In this document: piece by piece, positions 4,817 through 7,085 of the stretch
Layout of the letters: every line of letters starts with the position of its first letter
How positions within the stretch are numbered: the stretch's first letter is position 1
Assembly: GCA_937884385.1 (NCBI GenBank)
Contig: CALGCW010000145.1
Location: 1-7,085, forward strand
DNA length: 7,085 nucleotides
Direction: 5' to 3'
Source: an uncultured Clostridia bacterium
Lineage (GTDB): Bacteria; Bacillota; Clostridia; Oscillospirales; CAG-272
Made by a program: the position numbers and the translations under genes
The notes under the pieces: model-generated
What the model saw: only the letters and a program-made list of their open reading frames with translations
What the model was told of the DNA's origin: nothing
Databases searched by the model: none

Positions 4817-6715
4817 TTACCAAATGACGATACGCTTCTCGGGTGCGATATACATTCCGTCGGTATCCTTGACGTCAAAGGTTGTGTACCATTCGTCAAA
4901 GTTTCTTGGAGGCATATTTGCACGAAGGATGCAGGGACCGTGGACGTCGACTGCAAGAAGTAGCTTTTGGTACTCTGGTCTTGCTTTCTGACACCATACG
5001 CGAGCCCAGTTGCGGAAATATTCCTCATATGACGAGTCTTCGGTTCTTGACATAATATCAAGTGTGACTGCGACGCCGCCGTTGTCAGCCATATTTTCGC
5101 TTACGATGAATGCGCCGTTGACCTTGCCCCAAGGAAGCTCAATGCCGTCAAACTGCTCGATCATCTGATTTACCTTTGCTTCAAATCTCTTGAAGTCATC
5201 ATCCGTCCACCAGTTGTTGATGTTGCCGTTTTCGTCGCATTTAGCGCCATTGCTGTCAAATGCGTGGGAGATCTCGTGACCGATTACCGCACCGATGCCG
5301 CCAAGGTTCTCGCTTCTTGTCTGCTTGAGAGAGTAGAAGGGGGGCTGAAGGATCGCGGCGGGGAAGGTGATATCGTTAACGAAGGGATCGTAGCAAGCAT
5401 TTACCATATGTCCGGGCATTGCCCAGTTTTCGGGAGAGGTGGGTTTGTTGAGCTTTGCAAGGTTATCGGCAGTTCTTACTGCTCTGAGAGAGAGCACGAT
5501 GTCGAAGAGGGAATCGTTGGGGTCGAAAACGAGCTCGTCATAGATATCTCTTACCTTGTCGGGATAACCCATCTTTACGCCCATTCTTGAAAGCTTGAGT
5601 ATCGCTTTTTCTTTTGTTTCGTCGCCAAGTATCTCATTTGTTTTGATGCGTGCCTTGTATGTATCGATGATCTGATATACAATTTCTGTTATATCCTTTT
5701 TCGCCTCTTCGCCAAAGTATTTTTCACCGTAGTAAATACCAACGGGCTCGGAATACATACCGGAAGCGAGATTATAAGCAAACTTTTCGATCGCTTGCAT
5801 CTTTGCTACACCTGTGATCGCGCGGCTGTACATACCGCCCATCTCACGAAGCTCCTCGGACAAATACGAGCAGGACTGCAAAATACCCGTGACGTATGCC
5901 CAATGCTTGTAAAGCTCGAGCGTGTCCTTATTAAGGACGCTTGTAAAGCCTTCGAAAAATCTTGGCTCGGTGACTACGACTGTTGCGGGAACGCCGCCGA
6001 ACATATCGCCGAGTATGCCCTCAAAATCAATGGTGGAAAGCATACCTGCGACCTTTGCGGTGTCCATGGGGTTATACATTTCAACGTATTTTGACCATTC
6101 CTCGTTGGTCTTTACAAGTCCTGCAAGGATCTCATCAAATGCGAGAGTGTCAGCGACGTATTTTTCCTGATCCTCGGGGGAAAGGTCTGTTTGTGCCATA
6201 ACTACTTTGGTTGCGTTGGTCCAAAGGCCCAGGAGCTGCGCCTTCTGAGCTTCCATCTCGGGTCTGTAATAGGTCGCGTCGGGAAGGATAACGCCAGCGC
6301 CCTGGATGTATACAAGGTGCTGCTTGGTGTTCTTCATATCCGTGTCAACGGCGACGTTTACGGGTGTGGGGATACCTCTTAAGGTTAAAGCCTTGAACAT
6401 TCTTCCAAAGTCGTCAAGACTTTCGATGTCATTGAGAATCGAAAGGTTCTTGAGGGCGGGAGCGATGCCGTGCTCTGCCTTTCTGCTTTCGTTCTTTGCG
6501 ATGGCATAAAGCTCGCACGCTCTTTTAAGATAATCATTGGGGTATGACTTGCTTTCAGCCATAGCCTCGAGCTCACCCATCATGATTTTTTCAACACCGT
6601 CAGCAAGCTCTGCAAAGCCTCCTGCGGTTGGTTTGTCGTCCGGAATGACGAGCCTTTCTAATGCTTCTTCATTGACATAATTATAAAGGTCATCTTGAAT
6701 TCTGATTTTATCCAT
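4817..6715 (-). CDS. pepO: M13-family zinc endopeptidase (PepO/neprilysin-like)
   Basis: This 632-aa metallopeptidase is of the M13 (neprilysin) family, which cleaves oligopeptides. The zinc site is HEISH (480-484; His480, Glu481, His484) within GGIGAVIGHEISHAFDSNGA, and the third ligand is Glu540 in ENMAD (540-544). The substrate-backbone motif is VNACY (438-442) followed by ITFPAAILQPPFY. His592 and Arg598 occupy the positions of neprilysin His711 and Arg717. The protein ends IVIW, the usual family tail, but lacks the C-terminal Cys of the ecto-enzymes. No signal peptide or membrane anchor is present, so it should be cytosolic like lactococcal PepO, acting on imported or internally generated peptides. 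The start at 6715 is chosen because AAAGGAG lies 5 nt upstream; an open extension to 6820 would pass through the promoter. It is a single-gene unit, convergent with the small-gene cassette. The symbol is by family resemblance. Confidence 0.93.
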   Translation of the reverse strand: MDKIRIQDDLYNYVNEEALERLVIPDDKPTAGGFAELADGVEKIMMGELEAMAESKSYPNDYLKRACELYAIAKNESRKAEHGIAPALKNLSILNDIESLDDFGRMFKALTLRGIPTPVNVAVDTDMKNTKQHLVYIQGAGVILPDATYYRPEMEAQKAQLLGLWTNATKVVMAQTDLSPEDQEKYVADTLAFDEILAGLVKTNEEWSKYVEMYNPMDTAKVAGMLSTIDFEGILGDMFGGVPATVVVTEPRFFEGFTSVLNKDTLELYKHWAYVTGILQSCSYLSEELREMGGMYSRAITGVAKMQAIEKFAYNLASGMYSEPVGIYYGEKYFGEEAKKDITEIVYQIIDTYKARIKTNEILGDETKEKAILKLSRMGVKMGYPDKVRDIYDELVFDPNDSLFDIVLSLRAVRTADNLAKLNKPTSPENWAMPGHMVNACYDPFVNDITFPAAILQPPFYSLKQTRSENLGGIGAVIGHEISHAFDSNGAKCDENGNINNWWTDDDFKRFEAKVNQMIEQFDGIELPWGKVNGAFIVSENMADNGGVAVTLDIMSRTEDSSYEEYFRNWARVWCQKARPEYQKLLLAVDVHGPCILRANMPPRNFDEWYTTFDVKDTDGMYIAPEKRIVIW

Positions 6716-6720
6716 AAAAA

Positions 6721-6727
6721 CTCCTTT
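6721..6727 (-). promoter_or_regulatory. Ribosome binding site deciding the start of pepO
   Basis: On the minus strand this reads AAAGGAG, 5 nt before the ATG at 6715. Another in-frame ATG at 6730 abuts this SD and has none of its own. Confidence 0.85.
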
Positions 6728-6754
6728 CATTACTATAAAGATAGTAAATATATC

Positions 6755-6766
6755 ATTGTATACAAT
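6755..6766. promoter_or_regulatory. Perfect 12-bp palindrome over the pepO start site, possible operator
   Basis: ATTGTATACAAT is a perfect inverted repeat that overlaps the downstream edge of the -10 box and the expected transcription start. That position suits a repressor. The core resembles GntR-type operators in general style, but the regulator is unknown. In AT-rich DNA such a palindrome could occur by chance. Confidence 0.4.
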
Positions 6767-6792
6767 TATATCACATATTTTTAAAAATGCAA
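6765..6792 (-). promoter_or_regulatory. Probable promoter of pepO, extended -10 type
   Basis: On the minus strand, TGA-TATAAT (6773 down to 6765) is a perfect -10 with the TGn extension. A weak -35 TTGCAT (6792-6787) lies 16 bp upstream. Transcription would start near 6758, about 40 nt before the ATG. The weak -35 with extended -10 is common in regulated promoters. Confidence 0.7.
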
Positions 6793-6941
6793 TATCTAAT
6801 TTTGATTTATCCAATGGCAACTAATATATATAATATAGGAAGATTTTGAGATTTTAATCGATGGTCGGGAGTGAATATTAAGGTTGTTTATCGGGATTTT
6901 GAATGATTGATATTGTTTTTAAAAATATTTAGAAAAAATTC

Positions 6942-6980
6942 AAAAAAGTACTTGACAAAGTTGGAGGAATGTGGTAATAT
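6942..6980 (+). promoter_or_regulatory. Tandem promoter P1 directed out of the window
   Basis: TTGACA (6952-6957) and TAATAT (6975-6980) are spaced 17 bp apart with a TGG just before the -10. An A-tract (from about 6919) lies upstream like an UP element. The -35 region is embedded in the 19-nt block AAAAAAGTACTTGACAAAG, repeated exactly at P2. No gene starts between P1 and P2. Confidence 0.85.
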
Positions 6981-7056
6981 AACAAGGTCGCGAACGAGAG
7001 AGGGCCGATAGGGTCTGAAAAAAGTTTTGAAAAAGTGAAAAAAGTACTTGACAAAG
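6942..7056 (+). repeat. Direct repeat of a 19-nt promoter block, 2 copies
   Basis: AAAAAAGTACTTGACAAAG occurs exactly at 6942-6960 and 7038-7056. Each copy contains the -35 box of one of the two tandem promoters, so the pair probably arose by promoter duplication. The 77 bp between the copies includes the P1 -10 box, a short purine-rich GC segment (about 6985-7017) and A-tracts, with no gene. Confidence 0.9.
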
Positions 7057-7077
7057 CTTGGGAGTTTGTGATATACT
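7038..7077 (+). promoter_or_regulatory. Tandem promoter P2 directed out of the window
   Basis: TTGACA (7048-7053) and TATACT (7072-7077) are spaced 18 bp apart, with TGA as an extended -10. The block AAAAAAGTACTTGACAAAG at 7038-7056 is identical to that of P1, 96 bp upstream. Transcription would start near 7084, at the window edge. Duplicated strong promoters with A-rich upstream tracts are typical of rRNA or large tRNA operons in Bacillota, so a stable-RNA operon probably begins just beyond the window. This is inferred, not seen. Confidence 0.85.
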
Positions 7078-7085
7078 ATGAAAGC

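Noticed and set aside
5264..5590. Plus-strand open frames within the peptidase gene
   Set aside because: They are antisense shadows without SD sites. The minus-strand frame carries all M13 motifs.
6716..6820. N-terminal extension of the M13 peptidase that could mimic a membrane segment
   Set aside because: The hydrophobic stretch is translated promoter DNA. A clear SD at 6721-6727 sets the start at 6715, so the protein is not membrane-anchored.

Overview
The window looks like chromosomal DNA from a Clostridia-type Bacillota, possibly an Oscillospiraceae-like gut anaerobe. The reasons are strong SD sites matching AGGAGGTGATC, near-consensus SigA promoters (TTGACA-N17-TATAAT) with A-tracts, U-tailed intrinsic terminators, a tRNA-Glu with encoded CCA, and a lipoprotein with a Ser/Thr linker and an HxDxNxDGxCxxC motif. 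The genus cannot be fixed from the sequence alone.

Layout. Positions 1-80 hold the possible last codons of an upstream gene and a perfect-palindrome terminator. A clear promoter at 108-136 then drives rarA (162-1382) and, 11 nt after its stop, a lipoprotein of the 5'-nucleotidase/metallophosphoesterase family (1394-3001). This unit ends in a terminator at 3012-3040. Next is a stand-alone tRNA-Glu(CTC) gene (3121-3195) with its own promoter and terminator. From 3236 to 3411 there is no credible gene, but the DNA is GC-rich and densely folded: a 16-nt palindrome, three long imperfect hairpins and a second terminator. The second terminator region partly repeats the 3' end of the tRNA and its terminator.

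A consensus extended -10 promoter (3441-3469) then starts a run of three small genes: a 116-aa unknown, a 128-aa very AT-rich unknown, and a 113-aa DUF1801/YdhG-like protein. They look like accessory cargo next to a tRNA gene. A shared terminator (4779-4809) separates them from a convergent gene on the minus strand, an M13-family zinc endopeptidase resembling PepO (4817-6715). Its own promoter carries a 12-bp palindrome that could be an operator. The last 140 bp hold two tandem strong promoters with an identical 19-nt -35 block, pointing out of the window. This is the arrangement typical of an rRNA operon, though the transcribed gene itself is not visible.

The housekeeping genes (rarA, the nucleotidase, the peptidase, the tRNA) are ordinary. 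The parts least explained are the folded region after the tRNA and the three-gene cassette behind it. There is no direct evidence for a complete novel system; the best candidate for something undescribed is the structured element at 3236-3411.
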